Positions 30,432 through 36,940 of a DNA stretch of 37,701 bases are shown here, in pieces. The position numbers and the translations under genes were made by a program. How positions within the stretch are numbered: position 1 is the stretch's first letter; each line of letters starts with the position of its first letter. The stretch is from the IMG/VR virus record IMGVR_UViG_3300011253_001008, positions 1 through 37,701 of that record. One strand, 5' to 3'. The notes beneath the pieces were generated by a model. That model saw only the letters and a list, made by a program, of their open reading frames with translations. It had not been told where the DNA came from and ran no database searches. This DNA comes from a virus.

Positions 30432-30631
30432 GGTTCTGCATCCTCTTTGACTGTGAAGGCGGCCAATAGATCCTCACGATTGTAAAGGATCCGCACCCGG
30501 CCCCGCACCCGCAAGGCGGGCAGCTTTTTCTCTGCGCGCAATTGGTCTAGTAAGCGCCGGGATGTTTGGATCCCGATTTGGCCAAGCCAGGCCACGGCTT
30601 GATCGGTGGAGAGGTGGGTGGCGCTGGTCAT
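30314..30631 (-). CDS. xis: Excisionase-like HTH protein
   Basis: This 105-residue protein begins MTSATHLSTDQAVAWLG and has a MerR-like winged helix (RRLLDQLRAEKKLPALRVRG then RILYNREDLLAAF) typical of excisionases and HTH_17 proteins. The domain ends near residue 65; the remaining ~40 residues are encoded by bases that also encode the integrase start in another frame and probably have no conserved role. It overlaps the upstream small gene by four bases (ATGA), so it is made together with the integrase. Confidence 0.75.
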   Translation of the reverse strand: MTSATHLSTDQAVAWLGQIGIQTSRRLLDQLRAEKKLPALRVRGRVRILYNREDLLAAFTVKEDAEPCLNSTGGKKAAITTSAAPSRDNAYMKALALATAPRQRR

Positions 30632-30873
30632 AGTCGCGCCCCTGCCTGGTTGAGCAGATCCAGGGCGGCCGCCTGGATGGTAGCCCCGAGGCCGATGATG
30701 TGCCCGCGCGGTGTCTTGATGTGAATAGAGGCAATGCGCAAAGCCGGATCGGGCTGGGCGTTTTGCTCGGGCGTGATGATGCGCCAGCCTAGGCGGCGGC
30801 CCATGGCCAGCACGATATTGGCCTGTGTTTCTGGGGGGCGGGTGCGGATCTCGCAAAGCGCCGCGGCGTTCAT
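30628..30873 (-). CDS. Small protein upstream of xis (unknown)
   Basis: This 81-residue protein (MNAAALCEIRTRPPETQANI..., ending LGATIQAAALDLLNQAGARL) starts at 30873 in an ATGA overlap with the gene before it. I do not recognise it. IVLAMGRRLGWRIITPEQNA suggests an alpha/beta fold. Similar small genes often sit between the promoter and xis in alphaproteobacterial phages. Confidence 0.65.
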   Translation of the reverse strand: MNAAALCEIRTRPPETQANIVLAMGRRLGWRIITPEQNAQPDPALRIASIHIKTPRGHIIGLGATIQAAALDLLNQAGARL

Positions 30874-30983
30874 AGCGCGCGGCCCAGGATATTGGCGAGG
30901 CAAGCCAGGCCGGTGAGAATTGTCGCGGCGCGGATGGCGCGCTCAAGGCCGCAATAGGCGCGGATGGGTGTGACGTGGGGCAT
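30870..30983 (-). CDS. 37-residue hydrophobic protein, first gene of the int operon
   Basis: The gene reads MPHVTPIRAYCGLERAIRAA followed by a hydrophobic segment TILTGLACLANILG and ends RAL. GGAG lies 10 bases before its ATG, and the stop overlaps the next ATG (ATGA), so it is very likely translated. The hydrophobic half may enter the membrane. The function is unknown. Confidence 0.55.
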   Translation of the reverse strand: MPHVTPIRAYCGLERAIRAATILTGLACLANILGRAL

Positions 30984-31018
30984 TGATGCAACTCCGTATG
31001 TGATGGGTGCCACCAATG

Positions 31019-31032
31019 CACACGATAATGTG
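31019..31032. promoter_or_regulatory. Operator-like palindrome before the int operon
   Basis: CACACGATAATGTG (with flanking G and C, a 16-bp near-palindrome) lies 36 bases upstream of the first leftward gene. Four bases away is TCAACAATAAATAT (31038-31051), whose perfect inverse copy flanks the operator at 31719. The minus strand has TTGACG (31041-31036) beside the operator. Repressor bound here would block int/xis. Confidence 0.65.
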
Positions 31033-31134
31033 CTGCGTCAACAATAAATATTATTTGCATTCTAACCGAGTCTCTGCCTACACGTATTGAGGGTTTTTAG
31101 AATTACCTATCTGACCTGCAAAAGAGAGGCCGTT

Positions 31135-31341
31135 ATGGATTTATTAGAACTGCATAAGACATTGGATCGCCAACTGGCGGGGGCGGATGAGGAAACCCTG
31201 ACCCGCGCCGCCGCCGCCATTGAGGGGGTTACAGATCGGGCTTTGTGTCAATCTCAATATTTACCGCCTCAAGCGCCTGCATTGCCAGATGCGCGGGCAA
31301 GCGATCAAGGGCTTTTGCCAGGCGCACATGGCCCGGGGTGA
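31135..31341 (+). CDS. Possible small rightward gene facing the repressor
   Basis: From the ATG at 31135 (AGAGAGG just upstream) the frame encodes 68 residues, MDLLELHKTLDRQLAGADEE then a run TLTRAAAAIEGV, then low-quality sequence antisense to the repressor gene. Only the first 32 codons lie outside the repressor. The ribosome site and helical start argue for it; the 113-base antisense overlap argues against it. Confidence 0.35.
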   Translation: MDLLELHKTLDRQLAGADEETLTRAAAAIEGVTDRALCQSQYLPPQAPALPDARASDQGLLPGAHGPG

Positions 31342-31573
31342 TGGCGTTGCGGCGATGCATGATGCCAATCGGCACATCCAGCACCTCACAGACCTTGAGC
31401 ATATTGGCGTAGGACAAAGAGGTGCGGCCCGCCACAAATTGGCTCACCGCGTTGCGGCTGAGATCCGCGCGGCGGGCCACCTCTGCAAGATTAAGGTTGC
31501 GGATGGCCGCGGCCAGGCGGATGTTTTCCCGGGATATGTCAATTGGTTCAAGCTTTGTAAGCTGATCAATCAT
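31229..31573 (-). CDS. XRE-family repressor (CI-like)
   Basis: This 114-residue protein has an XRE helix-turn-helix at residues about 20-50 (LAEVARRADLSRNAVSQFVA then SYANMLKVCEVLDV). The rest is a short tail with no S24 peptidase domain (no Ala-Gly cleavage site or Ser-Lys pair), so RecA-driven self-cleavage is unlikely and induction must work another way. I chose the start at 31573 because GAGGA lies seven bases upstream; an upstream ATG at 31642 would read through the operator-containing leader. It is divergent from the Cro-like gene. Confidence 0.82.
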   Translation of the reverse strand: MIDQLTKLEPIDISRENIRLAAAIRNLNLAEVARRADLSRNAVSQFVAGRTSLSYANMLKVCEVLDVPIGIMHRRNAITPGHVRLAKALDRLPAHLAMQALEAVNIEIDTKPDL

Positions 31574-31639
31574 GGGTGTTTCCTCGTTAATGTGCGCAAA
31601 TGTCGCAATCCGCGCGGTTTCAAATCTGCGCAAGGCTAT

Positions 31640-31653
31640 CACATTAAAATGTG
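31640..31653. promoter_or_regulatory. Operator-like palindrome, repressor side
   Basis: CACATTAAAATGTG is the most perfect member of the set (CACATT-AA-AATGTG), 67 bases upstream of the repressor start. It sits where the repressor's own -10 would be on the minus strand, so it probably mediates autoregulation. Confidence 0.65.
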
Positions 31654-31718
31654 TCTTTGTTGTGAAATATCAATCTTTGGGCCGATTTTCCACAAACAGC
31701 ATATTTATTGTTGATTAG

Positions 31719-31732
31719 CACATTATAGTGTG
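31719..31732. promoter_or_regulatory. Operator-like palindrome, Cro side
   Basis: CACATTATAGTGTG with flanking G and C lies 69 bases upstream of the Cro-like start. It contains TATAGT on the plus strand and TATAAT on the minus strand, so a bound protein would mask -10 elements in both directions. Confidence 0.65.
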
Positions 31733-31800
31733 CAACAGACTGGACCACACAAAATCTAGCGGCCCAAGAGGGCCAAATTATGTCCAGGAGGCCCAAATAA

Positions 31801-32061
31801 ATGTGCAAAGCCCACGTAATTGACCCTGAAAAGTTCCGAGATTGGCTGAGATCGGCGCTCAAGGCCCTGGATCTGAGCCAGGCGGATCTGCGCCGCGCCC
31901 TGGATCTGGGGCAAAACACCCTGGGCACGTTTTTGGCCACACCGGGCCGGGATATACGCCTTTCCCTCGCCAGCAAAATCACCCGGCACCTCACCGCCCT
32001 GGCCGCGGATCGGGGCCAGGCATTGCCCGCCATGACAGATCCGGCGGTGCATGATGAGTGA
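31801..32061 (+). CDS. Cro-like XRE DNA-binding protein
   Basis: This 86-residue protein starts 7 bases after AGGAGG and contains a helix-turn-helix (LDLSQADLRRALDLGQNTLG). It is the first gene rightward of the switch and opens the replication operon, the normal place of Cro. It should repress the CI-like gene and tune the lytic promoter by binding the same palindromes. It overlaps the next gene by 11 bases. Confidence 0.78.
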   Translation: MCKAHVIDPEKFRDWLRSALKALDLSQADLRRALDLGQNTLGTFLATPGRDIRLSLASKITRHLTALAADRGQALPAMTDPAVHDE

Positions 32062-32257
32062 TGTTATTGACCAAATGCCCGCACCGGTGCGCCGCCAGTT
32101 TGCAGATCTTGCCAGTGAGGTGGGATGTGATCCCGCCGCGCTCATTGTGCCGGTGATTGCCGCCTATCTGGTGCTTTACCGCGATGCCCGCGCGGCCCTT
32201 CCGAAAGATCCCTTGCATTCCCTGGCCGTGCAAGCCCGCAAAGGGGGCAGGGCATGA
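32051..32257 (+). CDS. Small protein in the replication operon (unknown)
   Basis: This 68-residue protein (DQMPAPVRRQFADLASEVGC, then AALIVPVIAAYLVLYRDARA) has a hydrophobic middle that may be one membrane helix. ATGATG offers two starts, 32051 and 32054. It overlaps both neighbours. No family is recognised. Confidence 0.65.
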   Translation: MMSDVIDQMPAPVRRQFADLASEVGCDPAALIVPVIAAYLVLYRDARAALPKDPLHSLAVQARKGGRA

Positions 32258-32478
32258 GCAATCAAGACGTGACCGATTACACCGCGCGGATTTCTGCCCG
32301 CGATGTGCGCCGCAATGGCCTATCGCCATTTTGTGCCCCCGCGTTCCGCCGGTGCTGCGGCGTTTGCGCACATTTCAGAGGCACATTGAACGGCCCCGCG
32401 GCCCCGTGCGGCAAATGGGATACGCAAGTGCGCCCCGATAAATCCGCGCGGTTCTGCAATGCCTGGACGCGCAAATGA
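32254..32478 (+). CDS. Cys-rich small protein (putative zinc-binding)
   Basis: This 74-residue protein carries five Cys in the second half and one in the first: FCAPAFRRCCGVCAHFRGTL, then PAAPCGKWD and RFCNAWTRK. CCGVC plus two later Cys could bind zinc. It overlaps both neighbours by four bases, so it is made with the primase. The role is unknown; it may bind DNA or a replication partner. Confidence 0.68.
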   Translation: MSNQDVTDYTARISARDVRRNGLSPFCAPAFRRCCGVCAHFRGTLNGPAAPCGKWDTQVRPDKSARFCNAWTRK

Positions 32479-33587
32479 GCCTGGCCCCTGACCCCCGCCT
32501 GGATCTGGCCAAGGCGATGCCGATCCTTGAGGCGGCCCACCGCCTGGGCCTGGATCTGCGCCGCGATGGTTTGGAGCATGTTGGCCCTTGCCCGGTGTGC
32601 GGCGGCCGTGACCGCTTTGCAATCAATCCTCAAATGGGGGTGTTTTTGTGCCGCCAGTGCCCCGATGCCCGCGGTGATGTGATTGCCTTGGTGCGCCATG
32701 TGCTGGCCTGCGATTTCAAGGGCGCGCTCACGTTCCTGGCCGGGGAAGGGGCGCCGGATGTGGATCCCGTAGAGCAAGCGCGCCGCCGCAAAGCCGCCGC
32801 CGCTGAGGCCAAGCGCCGCGCCGATTATGCCGCCGCCGCGCGCCGCCTATCCATTAAACAGGGCCGCCAGATCTTTGGCGATGCCTTGCCAGGCGCGGGC
32901 ACTGCGGCCGATGATTACCTGCGCGGCCGCGGGATCATTCTCACCGATTGGCCGCCATCCCTGCGCTTTGCGCCAAACCTGCCTTATCTCAAATCCTTGC
33001 GCGGTGGCCGCTCTGAGATCTTGCACCGCGGCCCGGCCCTGGTGGCGGGGATCCAGGCCCCCGGCGGCGGGATCACCGCGGCGCACCAGACCTGGATCAA
33101 CCCCGATTGCCCCGGCCAAAAGGCCGAGATCAAAGACCCGCAAACCGGCGAGGCCCTGCCCGCCAAGCTGGTGCGCGGATCCAAGAAAGGCGGCGCAATC
33201 CGCTTTGGCCCGCCCGATCCCGGCGGCGTTATGGTGATGGGCGAGGGCATTGAAACCACGCTTTCCGCCTGGATGGCCCGCGCCATCCCCGGGGCCACCT
33301 TCTGGGCCGGGGTGGATCTGGGCAATATGGCGGGCCGCCAGATCAAGGTGCCCGGCACCCGTCATTCGGGGATGCCGGATCTGGATGATGTTGACGCCTG
33401 GTGCCCGCCGCCCTGGGTGCGCCGCCTGGTGTTTGTGATGGATGGCGACAGCGACCCCAAGGCCACCCGCGCCAAACTTGAGGCCGGATTGCGCCGTGCC
33501 CAGGCCCGCGGATCTGTGACCGCGGCCGAGATCATAAAGGCCCCAGAAGGCCAGGATCTCAACGATATTTTGAGAGGCAAAACTTGA
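32475..33587 (+). CDS. Zinc-finger/TOPRIM DNA primase
   Basis: This 370-residue protein should make primers for phage replication. The N-terminal zinc finger has C39 and C42 in GPCPVCGGRDRF and C59 and C62 in FLCRQC, a CHC2-like finger without the His. The middle (residues about 130-230) is the conserved domain found between the finger and TOPRIM in P4/Toprim-type phage primases. TOPRIM shows E257 in VMGEGIETTLSA and the D-x-D motif in FVMDGDSDPKA (residues 323-327). It is followed at once by the helicase (ATGA overlap). Confidence 0.9.
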   Translation: MSLAPDPRLDLAKAMPILEAAHRLGLDLRRDGLEHVGPCPVCGGRDRFAINPQMGVFLCRQCPDARGDVIALVRHVLACDFKGALTFLAGEGAPDVDPVEQARRRKAAAAEAKRRADYAAAARRLSIKQGRQIFGDALPGAGTAADDYLRGRGIILTDWPPSLRFAPNLPYLKSLRGGRSEILHRGPALVAGIQAPGGGITAAHQTWINPDCPGQKAEIKDPQTGEALPAKLVRGSKKGGAIRFGPPDPGGVMVMGEGIETTLSAWMARAIPGATFWAGVDLGNMAGRQIKVPGTRHSGMPDLDDVDAWCPPPWVRRLVFVMDGDSDPKATRAKLEAGLRRAQARGSVTAAEIIKAPEGQDLNDILRGKT

Positions 33588-35407
33588 TGCAAGACTATGA
33601 CCCCAATGGGGTGGATGAGATCCGCGCGGCCTTTGATGCGGCCGAAACCGTGCCGCCTCTTGGTGCGGATGATCAGACCGATAACGCGGGCGATGCCCCG
33701 CATGATGATCGGCCGCCCCCAGATGTGGAGCCGGATCAACCCCCTGGCCCCGAGCATGAGGCCCGCCACCTTGAGGCCAATGACCACGGCAACGGTCGCC
33801 GGTTGATTGCCTATTTTGGCGAGGATCTGGCGCATGTGCCGCGCATGTCCTGGTTTGTTTGGGGGGGCACCCATTGGCGCGCGGATGAGGATGAAATCCT
33901 GGTGCGCCGCCGCGCCCAGGCGATTGGTGCCAAGATCCATGCCGAGGCGCTATTACTGGAATTGGAGCCTTATGAGTTGGAGGCGGTGCAACTGGCTGAT
34001 GAGACCCGCACCGAGTTCCGCAAGCTGCAATCGGCCAAGGGCAAGGGCAAAGAGTTGAGCGGTGAGGAACTGAGCCGCCTGGATACCCTGCGCGAGATCT
34101 CTGAGGTGGCGGCCGGGCACCGCAAGGCGCTTGCTGCGCGGCGGCGTGAGCATCGCAAACATGCCAAACAGACCGGCAACACCAGCCGGATCAAAAGCAT
34201 GTTGGTGGAGGCCACCACCTACGCCCATTGCCCCATGGAAAAGCTGGACGCCAACCCGCTCAAGCTGAATTGTGAAAGCGGCATTTTGACATTCACTCAA
34301 GATGAGGATCCCCATGCCGCCGCCTGGGGTGATGCCAGGAGATCCTGGCGGGTGGAGCAATCGCCCCATGATCGGGCGCAGTTTATGACCAAACTTGTGC
34401 GCGCGCCTTATGACCCCGGGGCAAAATGCCCGATATTCCTTGAGTTCCTGGATACCATTATGCCGGATCCCGAGATCCGCGCCTTTCTCAAGTGCTGGTT
34501 TGGCTACAACCTCACCGGCTTGGTGAATGAGCAAAAGCTGGCGTTCTTTTACGGCATGGGCCGCAATGGCAAATCCACCCTGGTGGATGTGATCGGCAAG
34601 ATCATGGCCGAATATTCCGCCACGTTGAATATTGAAAGTATCACGGGCAGCGACAGCGCCAAGGGATCCGAGGCCACCCCCGATCTGGTGTGCCTGCCCG
34701 GCGCGCGCTTTGTGCGCACCTCTGAGCCAGAGCAAGGCCAGAAGCTTAGGGAAAGCTTTATCAAAAAGATCACCGGCGGTGAGCCGTTCAAGATCCGGCG
34801 GATGCACAAGGAATTTGTGGAGATCTACCCAGAGTTCAAAATCACCATAGGCGGCAACCACCGGCCCGAGATCCGCGGCGGCGATGATGGGATCTGGCGG
34901 CGGATGATGCTGGTGCCTTTTGAGGTGCAGATTGCCAAGGAAAATGTGGATGCCGATCTGCCCAATAAGTTATGGGCCGAGCGCGCCGGGATCCTCACCT
35001 GGATGGTGGAGGGCGCGCTGGAATATCTCACCACCGGCCTGCCCGAGCCTGAGGCCATCCGCGCGGCAACCGAGGATTATCGCACCGAAAGCGATCCATT
35101 CCGCGAGTTTCTGCAAGAAGAATGTGAGATCACCGGCCTTGAGGGTGATCAGGAATTGTGCCGGGTGGTGCATGACGCCTTTAACGCTTGGCAGATCTCA
35201 CGCGGGGAAAGCGGCATGGGCAAACGCTGGATTTCCAACCGGTTCCTTGAGCGGGTGGGCGCAGTGCCCGGCAAAGAGGGCCAGACCTTTGGCCGCCACA
35301 AGAAATCCGATTGGTTCTATATCGGCCTCAAACTGCCCGCCGTGGCCAAGGATCGCATTGAGCAATTCCAGGCCCAGATCCAGCAAGCCGCCGCGCGCCG
35401 GGGCTGA
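33584..35407 (+). CDS. D5/P4-type SF3 replicative helicase
   Basis: This 607-residue protein is the C-terminal half of a phage/plasmid primase-helicase system. Residues 1-60 are acidic and disordered. The D5_N-like region leads into the helicase: Walker A YGMGRNGKSTLVD near residues 322-334, Walker B-like FVRTSEPEQG, motif C IGGNHRPEIRGGDDGIWRRM, and the arginine-rich end of that motif. The final 120 residues (DPFREFLQEECE, ESGMGKRWISNRFLER) are the usual winged-helix-like C-domain that may bind the iterons. It acts with the primase encoded just upstream. Confidence 0.92.
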   Translation: MMQDYDPNGVDEIRAAFDAAETVPPLGADDQTDNAGDAPHDDRPPPDVEPDQPPGPEHEARHLEANDHGNGRRLIAYFGEDLAHVPRMSWFVWGGTHWRADEDEILVRRRAQAIGAKIHAEALLLELEPYELEAVQLADETRTEFRKLQSAKGKGKELSGEELSRLDTLREISEVAAGHRKALAARRREHRKHAKQTGNTSRIKSMLVEATTYAHCPMEKLDANPLKLNCESGILTFTQDEDPHAAAWGDARRSWRVEQSPHDRAQFMTKLVRAPYDPGAKCPIFLEFLDTIMPDPEIRAFLKCWFGYNLTGLVNEQKLAFFYGMGRNGKSTLVDVIGKIMAEYSATLNIESITGSDSAKGSEATPDLVCLPGARFVRTSEPEQGQKLRESFIKKITGGEPFKIRRMHKEFVEIYPEFKITIGGNHRPEIRGGDDGIWRRMMLVPFEVQIAKENVDADLPNKLWAERAGILTWMVEGALEYLTTGLPEPEAIRAATEDYRTESDPFREFLQEECEITGLEGDQELCRVVHDAFNAWQISRGESGMGKRWISNRFLERVGAVPGKEGQTFGRHKKSDWFYIGLKLPAVAKDRIEQFQAQIQQAAARRG

Positions 35408-35410
35408 CCT

Positions 35411-35677
35411 ATGCCGCCCCGCGCTCACGCCTGCGATCTCTGCGGCGCGGCCAATGCCGCCTATGGGTTTCAACGCCCGGGCGGCCGCGCCGCTCAAAAG
35501 CCCGGCACCCGGCCGCTCTGGTCCTGCGGTGCGCCTGCCTGTCTGGACCAGGCCCGCGCCCGCGCCGCCGCGGCCACGCAATCCCCCTTTGCCAAGAAAC
35601 CCCCGGCCCAGCCCGCACCGCCTCGCCAGGGATCAATCGGGCCGGATACCAAAGGCCAGGCGCGGCTCTTTGACTGA
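35411..35677 (+). CDS. Small zinc-ribbon protein with a clamp-binding-like tail
   Basis: This 88-residue protein has a four-Cys ribbon (ACDLCGAANA and WSCGAPACLDQ), a Pro/Ala-rich linker and the last residues GQARLFD. Q-x-x-L-F at a free C-terminus matches the beta sliding-clamp binding pattern (QL(S/D)LF type). It follows the helicase by three bases. The codons for RQGSI contain a copy of the origin iteron (35627-35636). The function is inferred only from motifs. Confidence 0.68.
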   Translation: MPPRAHACDLCGAANAAYGFQRPGGRAAQKPGTRPLWSCGAPACLDQARARAAAATQSPFAKKPPAQPAPPRQGSIGPDTKGQARLFD

Positions 35678-35862
35678 GCGCCGCCTGGCCTTTCCCCCTT
35701 CCCCCGCACCCCCCCCTTACAATAAAAAGCCAGATTGATCCCTGCGAGGGATTAGAAAAGATCAATAATTTATCGCTAATCCCTGCGGCTTTTCGTTAGA
35801 TATGAAGGGCTTACGGGATGAAATGACTTATCAGGGATCAATGGGACCAATATTTCCAGGTG

Positions 35863-35868
35863 TATAAT
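35863..35868 (+). promoter_or_regulatory. Perfect -10 element inside the origin
   Basis: TATAAT within CAGGTGTATAATATATAAAG is a perfect -10 without a good -35 17 bases upstream. It could give a priming or activating transcript through the iterons or drive the mini-ORF at 35895. Confidence 0.4.
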
Positions 35869-35894
35869 ATATAAAGGGGGTTAGGGGATAGGAT

Positions 35895-35963
35895 ATGAAA
35901 GGCGCTTTATGTGTTATCTTTATATTATTGTTCCCTTTGTTCCCTGAAAGAATAGGAAAGTAA
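35895..35963 (+). CDS. 22-residue hydrophobic mini-ORF in the origin region
   Basis: The frame encodes MKGALCVIFILLFPLFPERI then GK and a TAA stop, with GGGGATAGG just before the ATG and a TATAAT 27 bases upstream. A basic start, a hydrophobic core and a short length recall type I toxins and small lysis or membrane peptides. It overlaps two iteron-like repeats (encoding LFPLFP), so the reading frame may be chance. Confidence 0.3.
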   Translation: MKGALCVIFILLFPLFPERIGK

Positions 35964-36129
35964 TAAAACCAATAGGTTAGCTTGGGAAATCCAGGGATTA
36001 ACCGCAAATTATTGATCCCAGATTGATCCCTGAGGATGGGTATTGATCCCTAAAATCAGAGTGGATCGAAATCAAACCACAAGATATGGTGGGTGCAAGA
36101 CGCAACTTCCACAACATAAGGTGTTTTGA

Positions 36130-36843
36130 ATGCTTCCCACATCCACCGGACAGATCCGCCGCGCGCTTGAGTTGATCAATATCCAAATCATCCACAGCGC
36201 CGCCAAGCCCCGCCAACGCCACGGTGATGGTGAGGGCGCGCGCGCCCCCGCCGCCCTGGCTCGCGCCCCCGTGGTGGCCCAGGTGATCACCCAGCCCGCC
36301 CCAGGCGGGCGCACAGTGCCGATCACGCCCTTGGGCTATAAGACCGCCCGCACATCCAGCTTGCCGCCCCTTATCGCGGCCCTGGATGAGCGCGACCCGC
36401 GCCGGATGGTGGTGCCCATGGTGGTCCATGCGGTGGAGCGGATCGGATCTCTGGCCCCTGGGGATCCGGCGGGCGGTGACATTAAGGGCGGCGTGAGTGA
36501 TGGCGGGGCAACCACCCGTGTCAAACATGCCGAGCGGTTGCGCCGGGTGGTGACCGCGGCCAACAGATGGCCAGAGGGAACGCCAACCAATGCAGAACCC
36601 CGGGTGATCATGGATGTGCAGCGCCAGGGCCGCAAACGCAAGAAAATAACGGCCGTGGCGGCGCTGGTGGCCGTGGTTGTGGATGGCAAAAACATGGGTG
36701 AGGTGCTGGCCCGGCATGGCTGGTCCACCCATTCAAAGCACCGCAAAGCCCTCGCCCTTGAGGTGCTGGCGGTGCTGGATGATGTGGCCGAGGCCCTGGG
36801 GATTGGGCGCTCTGAAAGTGATGGCGTTATCGCGGCCTCTTGA
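36130..36843 (+). CDS. Possible late transcription regulator (DUF6456-like C-terminus)
   Basis: This 237-residue protein has a C-terminal HTH-like region, VVDGKNMGEVLARHGWSTHS followed by a helix KALALEVLAVLDDVAEALG. That recalls DUF6456-type domains of alphaproteobacteria ('vL...GW.......l...L..aLd.l...'). The middle has a basic segment (QRQGRKRKKI), and the N-terminal 60 residues are Ala/Arg/Pro-rich. It lies after the origin and before the HNH and terminase genes, where many phages place a late-gene activator. The domain match is tentative. Confidence 0.6.
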   Translation: MLPTSTGQIRRALELINIQIIHSAAKPRQRHGDGEGARAPAALARAPVVAQVITQPAPGGRTVPITPLGYKTARTSSLPPLIAALDERDPRRMVVPMVVHAVERIGSLAPGDPAGGDIKGGVSDGGATTRVKHAERLRRVVTAANRWPEGTPTNAEPRVIMDVQRQGRKRKKITAVAALVAVVVDGKNMGEVLARHGWSTHSKHRKALALEVLAVLDDVAEALGIGRSESDGVIAAS

Positions 36844-36886
36844 CGCCAAATGTCTGCCCTAGATAGGTAGGTATCAACGGTGATGA

Positions 36887-36922
36887 ATTGCGCCCGCGGC
36901 CAGGAATGGCGGCGGGCGCAAG
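36887..36922 (+). other. Stable stem-loop before the 36941 gene
   Basis: TTGCGCCCGC and GCGGGCGCAA are perfect 10-base arms around about 14 bases that can themselves pair (GGCC/GGC). The CGGAGG ribosome site and ATG follow 10-20 bases later. There is no T-run, so it is more likely a 5'-UTR control structure than a terminator. Confidence 0.5.
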
Positions 36923-36940
36923 CATGTCGGAGGCTTTCCT

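Larger units (their letters stand above)
31574..31800. promoter_or_regulatory. Divergent immunity/control region
   Basis: This 227-base AT-rich gap separates the leftward repressor from the rightward Cro-like gene. It holds two operator-like palindromes (31640 and 31719), a perfect TATAAT on the minus strand (31727-31722) inside the second, and ATATTTATTGTTGA (31701-31714) beside it. The Cro-like gene has a strong CCAGGAGG ribosome site at its end. It is laid out as a genetic switch with operators overlapping both promoters. Confidence 0.7.
35627..36052. other. AT-rich iteron array, candidate replication origin
   Basis: Copies of TTGATCCCTG or its complement occur at 35627-35636 (reverse, inside the upstream gene), 35735-35744, 35832-35841 (reverse), 36012-36021 (last bases AG), 36023-36032 and 36043-36052 (ends TA). 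Variants are CTAATCCCTG at 35776, CAGGGATTAA at 35992 and the overlapping pair TTGTTCCCTT/TTGTTCCCTG at 35928-35946. The 36012/36023/36043 group is spaced 11 and 20 bases, nearly one and two helical turns. The non-coding part is clearly AT-rich and lies next to the helicase gene. Together these are the marks of an iteron origin. Confidence 0.78.
35678..36129. other. Non-coding gap around the origin
   Basis: Apart from the iterons this 452-base gap holds an 8-bp inverted repeat GGGATTAG/CTAATCCC (35748-35755, 35776-35783), a TATAAT at 35863-35868, a 22-codon hydrophobic mini-ORF (35895-35963) and a C-rich start (CCCCCTTCCCCCGCACCCCC). No larger gene is supported. Confidence 0.75.

Noticed and set aside
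29568-30485. 305-codon plus-strand frame opposite the integrase
   Set aside because: The minus strand encodes a full tyrosine recombinase with all catalytic residues; the plus frame has no recognisable features.
31586-31596. Operator half-site TTAATGTGCGC in the repressor leader
   Set aside because: Only one half of the palindrome is present, so I did not count it.
32754-33365. Minus-strand frames opposite the primase
   Set aside because: They are shadows of a gene with intact zinc-finger and TOPRIM motifs.
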